Below are positions 1 through 12,700 of a DNA stretch of 64,000 bases, one piece after another; positions within the stretch are counted from its first letter, which is position 1; the number at the start of each line of letters is the position of its first letter. The DNA is from Camarhynchus parvulus. Its lineage: Eukaryota; Chordata; Aves; Passeriformes; Thraupidae. The stretch is taken from contig NC_044586.1 of NCBI RefSeq assembly GCF_901933205.1, forward strand, positions 17,182,569 through 17,246,568, written 5' to 3'. The notes beneath the pieces are model-generated. The model was given only the letters and a program-made list of their open reading frames with translations. It made no database searches and had not been told where the DNA came from. Position numbers and translations under genes: made by a program.

Positions 1-1192
1 CATAAGTCCAGGTGTGTGTTGTTTTTTACAGGATGTGAGTTGAATGTGGAGACAACAGCTTCTTGAGCAGGCACATTTCGTGACCAGTAGTTCCACTTGA
101 TACAGTTCAGGTTCAGGAAGTCTGCGTGATCAAAAGAAAGAATGGGGTAGTCCATTTAGTTTGAAAAGAAAACTTCTAGCCCCAGTTCGCAGGGGTTGTT
201 GATAGGCTTCAAAAGGAATGTGAAACTGAGCAACTGTTTTCTCCTCTTTTGATTCCAGATTAAAATGATCCAGCTGGGCTCAGTGAGGGAGCAAAAGTGT
301 CAAGGTACATGAAGCTGAAAAAAAAGAAGCACAATATGATTTAAAGCTGCGCAGGAAAAGGGATGCCCAGCACTGTCTCTTTTGTTCCAGGATCTTTTCT
401 TTAAGGCAGCTGATGATCCTGAAAGTCTTTGGGCGAAACTGAAAGGATAGGATTCCACATGCAGTTTAGAAGAAATTTGACCTTCCATTTGAAACCCTAA
501 TGAGACCCTTAATTAGTACGGCAATCAAGGGGCACTTGACTTTGTGTGCCAGGGAAAGAAACAGTTGCTAGCCAACTCCTTCTTCTTGCAGCTTTCCAAT
601 GCACACCTCAGTGTCGGTTTACATGTGTTCCTTCTCAAGTTTCTTTCACTCTTTTCTAAAGCTTTCCTGAATTCTGTATAATAGTTTTCCCCAAAACATT
701 CGCATTTCACCTCTAGTCATCGATATTGGTGTCAAAATCTATCAGAATCTCTCAGGACGTTGCAGATTTTAGTGACAATAGAGCTTGCAATACCTTTAGT
801 GAATTCTCCTTTTCCTCTTTTCCTTTACAATAGCCCACAAAAACAGTCTTAGATTAGAAGAAAGGCAAATAATTAACAGCATTCTTTTTGCTTTTCTTAG
901 CCCTCCTTGCAATGGAATACAAAGGTGTTAAGGCCATAACTCCCTTTGTTCCTGCTTTTGCTTAGTTTGAGATATGTATGTGACATGAAAAGAGAGATTA
1001 TAGGGACTTTGAAAAGAGAAGATCTAGATTTTTTTTTTTGGTTGAGGCAGCTGCGTTGCCTTCTCATCTTTTCTGATCAGAAATCTCTTTTTAAAATTCC
1101 TAAATACCAGTTGGTTTCTGCTCCATCTCATATAATGATGGTTTGTTTTATCTGGTTTGTTGTGGTGCAGAGGAGCTTTCCCACTTGGCTAG

Positions 1193-1278
1193 TAAAAAAA
1201 AAACACACAAAAAGCCCCAAACAAACAAACAAACAAACAAAAACCCCAAAACAAACAAACAAACAAACAAACAAAAAC
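1193..1278. repeat. (CAAA)n microsatellite, A-rich
   Basis: A run of A leads into many copies of the tetranucleotide CAAA, interrupted once by a CCCC-containing block near 1243. A short plus-strand open frame rich in Lys, Gln, Thr and Asn (946-1296) is a by-product of this repeat. Confidence 0.9.
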
Positions 1279-3965
1279 AACACTGTCTTTACCTAGGCAG
1301 ATATTAAAGTCTTCAACTCTACCTGTCTGTAATTACACAGAGAGATGGAATAAGCTCATTTCCTTATGGCTTCACTAGGGTCTGGAACCTTTCCTACAGA
1401 GTTCTTTTCTTGATGGAAGACATTTTATCCCCTTTTTCAACTCTTATACTGCTGCTGCATAGCTGAGTGTGCTAATAGACTTTGCCTGGATTCCTGGATT
1501 TTAAAAGGAACTTCAATGCAATATTTACAACAATGAAAAAAGTAGCAATAGTATAAACCTGGCCAACATGCACCCAAAACCCCTGTGAAGTTGCAGGGAA
1601 TTTTGTCTGCCCTGTTAGAACATCGTTTTTAACTTAGCTTTTACAAAGACATTTCCAACACTGCTCTTCAGACTACAAGGAAAAATTGTTGCTAGCTCTT
1701 GAGATTGTAATCTTGTTTGATTTTTAAAAAGAGACTTAAAATTAACCTAGATGGCATTGTCAGCAAGAGGAGGTTTTGTAGAAAGTCACATCTTTAACTT
1801 CACCTTTTTATGTGTCTTTAATTGTGCAAAAGTTAATTTTGTATTTTGCAAGACAAGTCAACTCAGTACACTGGGGAGGTATTTTGCCATAATGTCTAGT
1901 TTGCTCTGGAGATTGTTTGGAAATTGTCAAGTCTGGAAAAGATCAGTATGAGAACAAGTAGAATCCTGAGATTTTTGTCTTTTCCTCCAGAAATACTTCT
2001 CTCCTGAGTATCCACCTGACAGCCTTTGCTTTGAGCACTTTTGCAGGGAGAGGATCCAAGCTACACTTTTCCACTTTTCCCTGGGAACCTCCTGTCTTAT
2101 GGCAGGCATGTCAAAGTCAGAAGAATGTTCCTGCATTTCCATAAGGACAGAAATAAAGCCTATAGCATTTATGGAACATCTGCTGCCCAACTTGCTCAAA
2201 GTTAATGTTAAAGATATTCCATTCTGTGTGCTGAAAATCAGGCCCCTTCATGAAAGCCTGTGGTGAGAAATAATTCACAAGGAACCATGGTTGTCTCCTA
2301 CAGATGATAGACTGAGTAGGCTGTCTGAAGGAAACAGAAGAAAATCAAAATAAATATGCTATGAAGAGAAAATATTCATATTTCTTCTGCTGTTCACTCT
2401 ACCACTTGGGCAAAGATAAGGAGGAAAACAGTATTTCCTGCTATTTTTACACATACCTTGACCATAGGTATTCTTACTGAGGAGGACAGTGTTTTCCTAC
2501 GGCCAGAGACAAATTTATTAGTAGTAGAGAATCTGAATATACAGGAAAATATCAGGAACCGCTCTTTGTGCTTTAGGCACCCTCTTTAATGGATTCTTTC
2601 TTTGTAGGACTGTAAATATTAACAATAAAATCCTGAGGTTGCTATCTTTTTTCTTGCACTGATGGATACCACCAACACTTTTAAGTGTTTACTTATGTCC
2701 ATGAAGGCTTCTTAGTAGCATGTGCAACTGCAGTGTACAATTAACACTTCCTCAGCAAGCAACTTATTTGGGTTTTTACCCCTCTTCTTTCAATGAAAGC
2801 TAAATACTGTGACAGGAGGTGTGTAGTTAGAAAAAAAAAAAAAGGCATCCTGTTGTCCCAAACTGGCACTCACAGGCACTTTTTAAATATACTTTGGGTG
2901 AAAAGGCAGACATTTTGGCAGCTTTGTAGGGTATCAGAGGTTTTTAGCCATTCTTTGCATAGGTACTACAGCTTTCCCCATGCATTGCAATTCAGGTGGT
3001 TGCTCCTTGCAGTTCCAAAAAGCTTTTGTACTTTAATCTCCTCCCTCGGAGCTCTCCACCGGTGAGGTCAGAGGACATAGCAGCACTGTGCCATTAAGTG
3101 CAGTCAAAAACACTGTACACACTCAAAACGTGTATTTAAAATATTCCATCTTAAGCTGTAACACTGAAGGCGTGTTAAATAGCCAAGACTTTCAAGCAGG
3201 AAATTAGCTCCTTTGTGTTTGATGGAACTATTTATGTTACTAAGATAATAGCCTTAATCGCTTTTCATATTTGTACAGTTTCACTATTTGCACTAGATTC
3301 AGCTGTGAAAGTGAAAGGAGATTATTTAGGTTCAAGTTCCAGCTATACTGCAATATGAAAATGCTGAAATGTTTACATTGCAAGCAGAGTAGAAAACATG
3401 TACATAGGGAAAATATGGATATAGTTCATAGGAATTATGAATAAATTTCTATTAAAAATTCCATTTTGGATCCTGAGTGGAAGATAAATTTTTACCATGA
3501 CAATCAACACGATAACCCCACATACACACAGCTTCTTTTCTGTATTTTTTGGAAAGAAGACCTGATTAAAAGCAGAATCCTTTTATTCTGAGGTTAGGAA
3601 ATGTAGTTAAGACCAAGTCCTTGAAAATGGACCTTTTACATGGATTTCCTAAGGAAAACCATGTCTGGGAAGGGAACTTGGCAAATATCGTGTTATCTTT
3701 TGCCAGAGGAAGATGTGGTGTTTCGGGCTGGAACATGTACAATTATTTTATATTTCATAATTTGAAAGGAACGTTTATTTCTGTATTTTTCAGTACAGGT
3801 ACTAATTTTTCATCTCTACCCACACACATACGTAGCCAGACTAATTGTTCCTCTCTAAAAATTATTTTAGAATTATTTCTTCTCATTCTAAAAATATTGC
3901 CAATAAAAAAATCTCAGATTATACAGATGAGAAGTAATGTCTGTGGCTGGTTGGTTTTGTATTGT

Positions 3966-4072
3966 GGTTTTTTTGTTTGTTTGTTTGTTTGTTTGTTTGT
4001 TTTGGGGTTTTTTTGTGTTTGGTTTTGGTTATGTTTGTTTTTTAAGATATTTTTATTCTTTTTTTTTACTGC
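3966..4072. repeat. (GTTT)n microsatellite and T-rich tract
   Basis: About eight copies of GTTT (roughly 3971-4003) are followed by a longer T-rich, slightly degenerate tail. The complementary motif is the same as the CAAA repeat near 1.2 kb. Apparent hydrophobic reading frames here come from the repeat alone. Confidence 0.9.
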
Positions 4073-4707
4073 TCAGATTTATCTGTAAAATCTCAGGTGC
4101 AGGAACCTTGTCTTACAATGTTTCTTTAAAGAACCATCTCATAATAAACACCCTCGACTTAAAATTCAGGAATAAAAAGAAAAATTTGTGTGTAGCTATC
4201 TTCAATTGTACTGATATTGCCTCACATTTAAATTAGCTTGGCAATTATTTTGGGAAGAGCTCAGCTGGGACAATCATCTGAAGGATTTTAGTTGCAGGCC
4301 AATGTCTTCACTGCTTTCTTCCAGCTCTTCTCACCCTACACAAAAGTCAAATCCTGCTTACAGGACACTGATATATATGGCTAGCAGCTTCAAATAGGCT
4401 GCTCCAGGCAGACAAGCAGGATTTGGTCTGGATCATGGATAACAAAGCTGGCAAAGTGTTTTCAATTGGCACTCAATTTTCAAAGATAAAAGACCACCCT
4501 CCCTACCTTCCTGTGTCCAGGATTAACACAGAAACCCTTTGTGTGGGTGTGATTCACCAAAAGATGTCTGAACAGGCTTCTGTCCCTTCCAAGTGTGAAA
4601 CCCTTGCTGTAAAAAGAATTCAGGAGTTTCTTTTGGTGTTTATATGGAATCTAAATGCTGTCCCCACCTACTAGGGTAAGATGCCTGGGCATATTTGCAG
4701 CTCATAT

Positions 4708-5640
4708 TGACACCTTAAGATTTTAGCTTTTACATATTTCAGATTCTGTACTGCATTAGTGTGTAACTCTGAACTCCATATAGACTATTAGTAAGCTCTC
4801 TTCCCATTTTGGTCAGACAAAACAATCCTTTTAGGTCTGAGAACCAAGAACACCCTCTGCCTCAGGCCCCAAAAAGTATGAACAAAAGTGAGTGGGGTGG
4901 GGGAAGAGCAAACTGGGGGTACATGACTTCATTACCTGAAGCTGTAATTAAAGAATTAACCCCTGATAATACAATTTATATCTGTCTGAAAAACTCGTGG
5001 CCATCATCCATCTGGGGGTTAGCCCCTGGAAGGCTTTTTACTGTATTAGGAAAATTAATCCACAAACATCAGAGGTTAATGTCCAAAAAGGAGACAGAGG
5101 AGTCCTTTTTCTTTATTTGAATAAAGGGGGGGCCATGGGGCATCCCCTGGAATCTCTCAAATATTTGGAAGATGCAGCCTCCTTTTTATCCTGATTTCTT
5201 GCCGCATTTCCCTTCTCTCTTTCCCCATTGGCTGAGGTACTTGAGAGGTACACAGTTCCCGATACACCTGATACTGAAGATTTCCCTCTAATGTATAAGC
5301 CTCCCTTTTAATTTTTAATTTATGTGGAATTTTCGGGTTTTTCTTTCCCATTGTTTCTTTCATCTTTCAATGTCTAATTTCATTTATCAGCAAACCTAAA
5401 GTTTATTTGTAAAAGCAAATATATTTTTCCATTCATCAATCAGTGGAATCTTTCCCATTGTTTCTTTTATCTCGCAGTGCTAGTTTTATCTACCAGCAGA
5501 CCCACAGCTTGTTTCTAAAGACAAATCCGGTATTCCTCTCAACTGCCCCAGGTGTACCAATTGAAGGCCTTTAATAAATACCCACTTTATTCTCTTAACT
5601 CTGTCTAACCCCTGTTCTAGGTAGCCACTCCAGGGCATCA
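4708..5640 (+). mobile_element. Solo LTR, 933 bp, TGACACC...GGCATCA ends, 4-bp ATAT target duplication
   Basis: The element begins TGACACC and ends GGCATCA, near-perfect inverted termini. ATAT lies immediately outside each end (4704-4707 and 5641-5644), which fits a 4-bp target duplication as in class I (ERV1-like) elements, although so AT-rich a site could match by chance. A polyadenylation signal AATAAA is at 5573-5578, about 60 bp before the 3' end, which fixes plus orientation. Both ends align by eye to a shorter LTR at 57825-58145 on the other strand, so this is a repeated family. I recall closely similar long LTRs in passerine genomes. There is no internal gag/pol next to it, so it is a solo LTR. 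It carries a 107-bp tandem duplication. Confidence 0.8.
5344..5526 (+). repeat. Imperfect 107-bp-period tandem duplication inside LTR
   Basis: Two copies of a segment of about 76 bp start at 5344 and 5451 with TTTCCCATTGTTTCTTT and end near 5419 and 5526. They match at roughly three quarters of positions. Both lie upstream of the AATAAA of the surrounding LTR, that is in its U3 region, where retroviral enhancers often occur as direct repeats. Confidence 0.75.
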
Positions 5641-6927
5641 ATATAAAGAAGAAACAGCACAGCAGAGAGAAAACCCTGACTTCCAGGTTTTCCCCAGATG
5701 CTACCAAGATATGCCTGCTACCTGGGAACTGAGGACAAAGGTACACATGAAGATTCACAGGCTGCAAAATAACTAAGTAACTCTACAAGAGCACAAGGAC
5801 CATCTCAGTACTTGCTGCCAACAGCATTCCAAACGTCTGTCCTGGATTCCTGTCTGAAAGATCTGTCCCTTAATTTGAAGGCGATTTTCTGGAATCACAG
5901 CACTTTACTCCATCAGTCAGATTCTCAGCTCAGGGATGAGAAAGCTGCAATGCCATTGCCCCTTAATTGGGTGCATTTTCAGCATGTTGATTCCACTGCA
6001 GCCTCATCACCCACCCAGACCTCCTCTAGCAACCTCACCATGGAGGAGAGGAGGGCAGAGAGGAGAGAGAGTGCTCTTGGCAGTGCCATGAGGTGTTCAT
6101 GAAAACAGAAACCAACTTTATTGCAAAAGGTAATGGTGTTTTCCTCCAGCCTGATTTGTGATAGGAAACAATTGTGTGAAATATGTTCCAAAGAAACAAA
6201 AGGAATGCTATTAAAATGAAAAATGCTTAAAATGGAGACATGCAAGAGGAGAAGCCATGAAATCTTTCTATTAGTTATGCTGTTTGTAAAAGTGGAATAC
6301 CAGAAAATCTGGCTTGTTGCAATGATCTAGGTATGGATAATATAATTTCATATTTCTCACCTAATAATAACTTTTGGTTTATGCTACTTTAAAAACAATG
6401 TCCTTAATTTAAAGAATAGCCAAATCATTCTTTTAGGCCAAAAAGGAATTTAACCTTATTTTTTCACAACTTTAACTTTTCAAAATTATCAGTTAAAAAT
6501 GAACTGACAAAATACCAACAGTGCTTCGTGTTCCTAGGCACAAGTAAAAGCTTCCAAAATATAAAAAGAATGTTTATGCAATGAATGAGGTATGGACATT
6601 TTAAAATTCCCCACATTGCCAGGAACAACTGTGAAAATGAACCCAGGGGAGGAGATGCTGCATTCTGGCACAGATCTGATAATAAAAGGACACCAGCAGC
6701 TCTGTGGGGGTGTTTGTCTGTGCTCCCACAAGCTTGCCAATACTCTTCCCATTGTGTTTTAATACTTCTGTCCCGTTTATTTCCTAGGGATTCTGATTGA
6801 TGCAATGGGAGCAGTGTTGCATGGCAGGAAATATCAGTGTACTCAGCATATCGACCACATCTGAAGCTCCACTTGGCCTGAATTAAGATTTCCTTAGAAT
6901 CTAACAAAAGATAGCTTTTTAAAATAC
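5641..6927. other. No gene recognised
   Basis: Unique sequence between an LTR and a purine tract. Open frames up to 147 codons (6464-6907, minus) overlap others on the opposite strand and resemble no family I know. Confidence 0.6.
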
Positions 6928-7312
6928 ATTAAAAAAAAAACAACCAAAAAAACCCCCCAAAAAACCAAAACCAGAAAAAACCAGAAAAAAACAGAAAACC
7001 TAAAAACTTAAAGAAAAAAGAGGCTAGAAGAAGGGAAGTTCTGGGAAGGAAGTTCTGGGAAGGGAAGTTCTGGGAAGGAAAGGGAAGTTCCAGGAAGAAG
7101 GGGGAAAGGAGGGAAGGGGGGGAAGGGAGGGAGGGAGGGAGGGAGGGGAGGGAGGGAGGGGGGGAAGGGAAGGGAAGGGAAGGGAAGGGAAGGGAAGGAA
7201 GGGAAGGGAAGGGAAGGGAAGGGAAGGGAAGGAAAAGGAAGGAAAGGGAAGGGAAGGGAAGGGAAGGGAAGGGAAGGAAGGGAAGGGAAGGGAAGGAAGG
7301 GAAGGGAAAAAA
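6928..7312. repeat. Long polypurine tract: A-rich head, 18-bp repeat, (GGGAA)n
   Basis: The plus strand is almost purine-only for about 380 bp. It has three parts. An A-rich head with short CC interruptions runs to about 7020. Four copies of a unit containing GGGAAGTTCTGGGAAGGA lie at about 7033-7100. A (GGGAA)n/(GGGA)n array continues to 7312. On the minus strand it reads as Ser/Leu/Pro/Phe-rich frames of up to 141 codons in all three frames, the signature of a simple repeat and not of a gene. Confidence 0.92.
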
Positions 7313-9467
7313 CCAGCAAGCATTTGCTATTTTACTGTTCTCCTGAGGACACACTTTTAAAAGGTTTCTGTGGTATCCTTAAGGCCAGGTCATGTTTTCC
7401 AGTCAGGTACAGTCTGAGTTACTCAAAACTTTGAAGGCATTTGCCTTTGACAGTTGAGAACTGGTTTTATTTAGTGACTTTTCACAACCTTTTGGCTTTC
7501 TTATTTGCTCAAGACTGGCTTTATGCTGCTTCCTCTCAGAGATGCATCATAAAGGGAGGCAGAACTGAGGTGTGTTTTAAATTACCTTAGAACCGACAAA
7601 GGCCAGAATAAAAGTAACTTTCCATATTCCTCACACAGATATTAGAAAATGAACAGCCTTTAAATAATGGCAATAATATTTATATTTAATTACTGTTTGA
7701 CAATATAGTTATACACAATTAGAGCATAAGATTTTGTTTAAAAATTTGGTTTTTAACACAAATTTAATTTCTATTTTTAATTTAATTTTCTAATAGAAAC
7801 AGCTTCAAGAACTTTGTAAATATTGGGAAAAGACTGGCAATATCATCTAGCATTCTTACTTTATGCAGCTATGTACAGATCTTCAGTCTTCACACAAAAG
7901 AAAAGATTTACACTACAGTTAGAACAGAGATAACTGACATAGAAACAAAACTGGAAACCAAGGATAACTGGAGTTACAGCATTTCTACATCCCTGCCATG
8001 TACTGAAGAGTATTTATGTGAAATTGCTGATTTTTAGGAGCACATCATATGGCACTCACTGTATCTTTCTGACTCTTACAGTTGTAACAAAAAGTCAGAA
8101 GCTCTGAGTATTTTGTGGAGTTATTTCTGTGGTTTTGATCCTTCATTTGGGTAATTTTGTAATTTTATCTTCTTTTAATGTTAAATGGGGGAAGGGGAGA
8201 TGCTGAGGCTGTAGGGATTGTCTCATTTTGGGATTTGGGTTTTATTTAGGGCTTCACATGTCAGTGTGGCTAGATTAATTTCTAGAATTTGCCAATCTGG
8301 ATTTTTATCTCAGGGTACGTATTTTTATATTAGAAAGTTTATTAAGATTTCAAATATGAGAAACTTAAAACATATGTAAAAATGCAGGAAAATAAAAATC
8401 ACAGCTTTTTCTAAAGAAATAAGTGCCAGCAAATTGTTATGGGCCATGCTACTGTGCAACGTGACTCCTCAAAAATAATTGCAAAAAATGTCTAAGCACT
8501 CCCTGTGCTTTTCTTTCTAGTCCTGTTTCTCTTATACAGAGCAGCATGTCACATCTCCTGTAATCTGTTTTCCAAAAACTGAAAGCTTGGAAGTTTGCTT
8601 TACTCTATTAAATCTACTCATTAAGATATAGAGACTTTGTATTCCGCAGAGACCTCTGTTCAGTTATTGAGTGAATTATTTATAATGCACTTGAAGGCAG
8701 TATAGCTGTAAAATATTTAAATGTAGTTTAGCCTCTGAATCAAAGTCAATATAAAACAGACTGGTTTTGCCAAAGGGAATTCCATATTACACAGACTCCT
8801 TTTCTACACTAAAATTTTTCTGTTAGGATAATTTTTTAGGAGGACAATGTTTATCTCAGAAGACTATTCAATACAAGAGTATTTTATTTTGAAAAAAACC
8901 CCACAGCTATGTTAATAAGAATGCAAACACAAATCCCAACAAAACCTCTTTACACCCACGCAGCCTTTCACTGTTTCACAAACAAGTTCCACAAAGCATT
9001 TTATTTTTTGCAGATTTATTTAAAATGGCCTATCTTCCAGCAAATTATGTTTCATATTTGAGGCTTATTTAGGATAATGACTATGTACCTTATTATTATA
9101 TATATGAAAGAAGAAACTGTCCTGAACTGTAAAAACCCAAAATGTTTCATGGAAAATGTGTGTTTCCATGCTCACCACTTTAGTCACTTAAGGTATCAAA
9201 TTATTTATGCAAATAGTGACAGCAAATTATTAGCAAAAGCAGTTTTTGGAAATGTTCAGTTTCCTGATGGCAGCTATGGAGACGTCAAGGTTGAAACCTA
9301 AGGCCTAGAGTAATTGAGGGTGGCAGCAAAATGATATTTAACCTATTGTATATATGTGAAAAGTTTAGTGTTTCTTTTCTTTACAAACTTAAAACTGCCA
9401 ACTAGACAGTAAAACCCTGCATTTCTTTTGCTTGCAGGTGATTTTTCTAAACTCAGGCAGAGTTTTC
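7313..9467. other. AT-rich DNA, no gene recognised
   Basis: Low-complexity AT-rich stretches (for example 7670-7800) and otherwise unique DNA. No repeat family or coding sequence could be recognised. Confidence 0.65.
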
Positions 9468-9705
9468 AGATCGCTGAGTCCACCCTGAGACTGATCAATC
9501 CCACCTTGTCATCCAGCCCTGAGCACTGAGTGCCACGTCAGTCGTTCCTTGGACATCTCTAGGGCTGGAGACTCCACTGCCTCCCTGGGCAGCCCTTCCA
9601 GTGCCTGACAGCCCTTTCCAGCCCCTCTGCCACAGCCTGGAGCTGCAGGGCGTGACCCAAGGGCAGGACCCAGCACTTGGCCCTATTGAACCTCAGACCA
9701 AATGT
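9468..9705 (-). mobile_element. CR1 LINE 3' fragment with internal deletion
   Basis: The plus strand reads as the reverse complement of an avian CR1 3' end. It contains typical blocks such as CCTGAGACTGATCAAtCCCACC, CCTCCCTGGGCAGCCC, and CAGCCTGGAGCTGCAGGG. The first two blocks belong close to the CR1 3' end, but the third belongs several hundred bases further 5'. The intervening part is missing at about 9625. The 3' tail repeat of CR1 is not visible at the left edge. Confidence 0.85.
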
Positions 9706-12700
9706 GTGACTTCGCACAACCATGCCTGGCTTAAAGGGCTAAAGGGAGAAGAGCTGGACTGGGGCAAGGACCACATATTCTGATGATGCCTTCTCGTGTC
9801 CATTGCTGCAAACATTTCTGTGTTTCTGCTGTGCTCACCACAGAGCCAAGTGGGATATCCTTTCCTCAGGGGAAAGGCAATTTTTTCCTGATTTAAAACG
9901 AGAACCTGGAAGAGTTCCCAGTGAGTGGACAGCAATAGACACTTAGCCCCTCTCTTACAAGCCTTTCCCCAGTGCTCAGTATGCATATACTGAGCTAAAT
10001 TGTACAGTTGTATGCCAATGATTAGCAAATGTGCAAGACAGACTTGCTGATAATGCGCATAAACTCTCACCCAGACGTGCACAAAGTTTGGCAGCAATGT
10101 CACTATTGATAAGAGTGTAAGGAAGAAAGGAGGCAAGCGAAACCCTGCCAAGTGGAAAGTGAACGGCACACCATTTTAGCATGACCAGAGGGGCTTTGGA
10201 TGCAGGGAATGGTGGTTGAGCAGGGACTACCAACTCTTCTTTGTCAAGCTCAAACTGAATAGGAAGTGAGAGCTGAGCACAAAACAGCTCCTGAGCTGAT
10301 TTATAATTTTAATTATACCTGGAGCTAATAGTTGTGTGAACAAATGCAGTTTTAGCATGTAACATACAGTCCCTCCTTCCCATTTTCCCTCTGTCAGCAT
10401 AGCTGACACCTAGGGTTTATCAGCATTTATCACAGCAAAATTCTCTCCACACAGAGGGGAAACACCGTGAGAAACTGCCAGAAATTTTCCTCCTGAGCTG
10501 TTGACCCTGCAGATGAACTTTGGACTTGAATCATTGTAGTGATAATGCCCTGGGAATGCCTGTGACAGGCCAAGAGGCAAGGAGTTACTGCTGAGAGTAG
10601 ATTTGCTTCAAGAATGTTCATCCCAGCATACTCCATTTGTTCAACATATTTACACTATTAGACACACACTGTGTGTTTGCTTTTTTGGGTAGTTTACAGC
10701 CTTACATGAAAACAGCATGCTGAATTGAAGTTCAAAGGGAGAGGGGTGTGCAGGAAATGGATGGAGACACCAGGATTTGCAACTGTGAGAGAAGGAAAGG
10801 GGTGTCTATCATGCCCAAATTCTTCTAGCTTCAAGAGATAAGCGATTGATTTTATAGAAAATCTGCATTTCCTCTTTGCAGAAAAAATTGTTTGAGAAGC
10901 TGACATAAATTTAAATATCAGGCACAAAGAGATAATATACGTACATGATGCCTTTTGCCATAAAATATCTAATAAATATGCCTACAGGGAACCTCAACAA
11001 CTAGAATAGACAACTCTATTGCTTGCCAACATTATTTTATTGATGCAAAATATACCAAACATTTTCTATTTGGTGAGATTAAACCAAGCCCAGAATTCTT
11101 GTGAAATTGTGTATGAATATTAACTTAAATGGCAACATCCATAGCAATGGCCAAAGCCAACTGCTTATGGCTGCATTAAGTAAAACTCATACCACATAGG
11201 ACTTGAGCAGTAGAAAACAATCCTGGTACTGGATACCCAAAAAAACCCAAGTATAACCGTTAAAAATATTCTCACACTACACAGAATTACTCATTTATAC
11301 TTCAGAAAGCAGCAGGATGTATTCCTGAACAGGATTAAGTCAATCTAAAGCAGAGTAATTAGGGATAAACAACTACAAGTGATGGAGTGGAATCTCTTCA
11401 ACACGAAAAATTATATAATATGAGAGGCTGGTTGGCTGCCAGAAACACAACTGTCACCAGCTGCTTTCTGGGCAATGCTGCAAGAATAATGAGTGAAATT
11501 TAGAAGCAGAATAAAGATGGGTGCTACAGCCCTGGAGGATGAAAGCCCCAGATGTGAACAACCTGGATACAGAGCTCACCTTGTTTAACCATGCAGCCTC
11601 CATATTTCAACCTGGGAGAGTCAGAAATATGTCAAAGGTTTTAGTAACAAAAACATCAACTCCAAATACTTAAATGTTTAAGATACCCAGAGGAATAAAA
11701 TTGAATTCTTACAGGATGCTGCTTGTTGGAGTCCAAATCTAGGCTTTGCAATATTAAAAGCTCTGGAAGACAAGACCTTCTGGAGACAAAGAAACTGCTT
11801 CTGGAAAAAGAAAGCCGACTTTGCTTATGGGAAAGAAATAAAATCAGGAAAGGATTGAAAGCCTTTTTCTATTGACTCATGGGGTTTGCTTTAATTTCTT
11901 CAACAACTGACCAATGTAATCTGGTTATTTATGCTCCTAAACAAGGTGGAGGCTAGGTGAAGCATAGGACATTTAAAAGAAACAAAGGGGTATTTGAACT
12001 GGCTCACATGAATGAAGTACACCAAATACACCATCTAGCCCCCAAGGCAGATGCTGGATTGACCATCCAGATGCTGGTAACTCGTCCTGCTCAAATCCCT
12101 CTGCTGCATTTCACACAGCTGGAAGAAAGAAGAGAATAGGGTCTGACTGCTGTATTGGTGCACAGTAAGATACACAAGATAAACTCCAAGAGTAGATCTG
12201 CTATAATCATATATTAGGAATATTCTTTGTTTCCTTCACAAAGAATAGCAACTGCTTCTAAAACAGACAAATCCCTGCATCTAGAAGGTAGAGGATTTAC
12301 CAGGCTCAAAACGAGTGCTTCAGACCTTGCCTGTAGTATCTTTACTTACCCAAACATGTTAAAGACAGATTTAGCAGAAACATTCAGGCTTCTTATTGCT
12401 GGCCAGCCCGCATTACTTCTGAAACAAGAGAATGTGCAGGATCAAATATGTTGGCTGTGAGATGAGTCCAGCTCCTTCAGAAGGAACTAGATTTTACTGG
12501 AAATACAACTTGTCCTCTGCTCCTTCACTGGGTAAGTTCATACATCTACAGCTGGCTGCCCAATTTCCACAGACCAGGGGATGGGTTAGGGGGGCTCCAG
12601 GCCTGTGGTGTGTTACTGAAGATATTCACCTGCCCAGTGTGGAATATGAATGCAGGAATGTGCATGAAAACAACAGCTGCCTTGAAAGAACTGAGTCTCC

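Larger units (their letters stand above)
1..4707. other. Unique AT-rich DNA, no gene recognised
   Basis: No recognisable exon, RNA gene or mobile element was found here. The open frames are short (longest about 155 codons at 3621-4088, which runs through a T-rich simple repeat) and show no domain or compositional sign of coding. Two simple repeats inside the stretch are listed separately. A run of about 13 A lies near 2830. Confidence 0.7.

Noticed and set aside
6929..7354. Minus-strand frames of up to 141 codons rich in Ser, Leu, Pro and Phe
   Set aside because: They are the translation of a (GGGAA)n tract and all three frames look alike. No gene.
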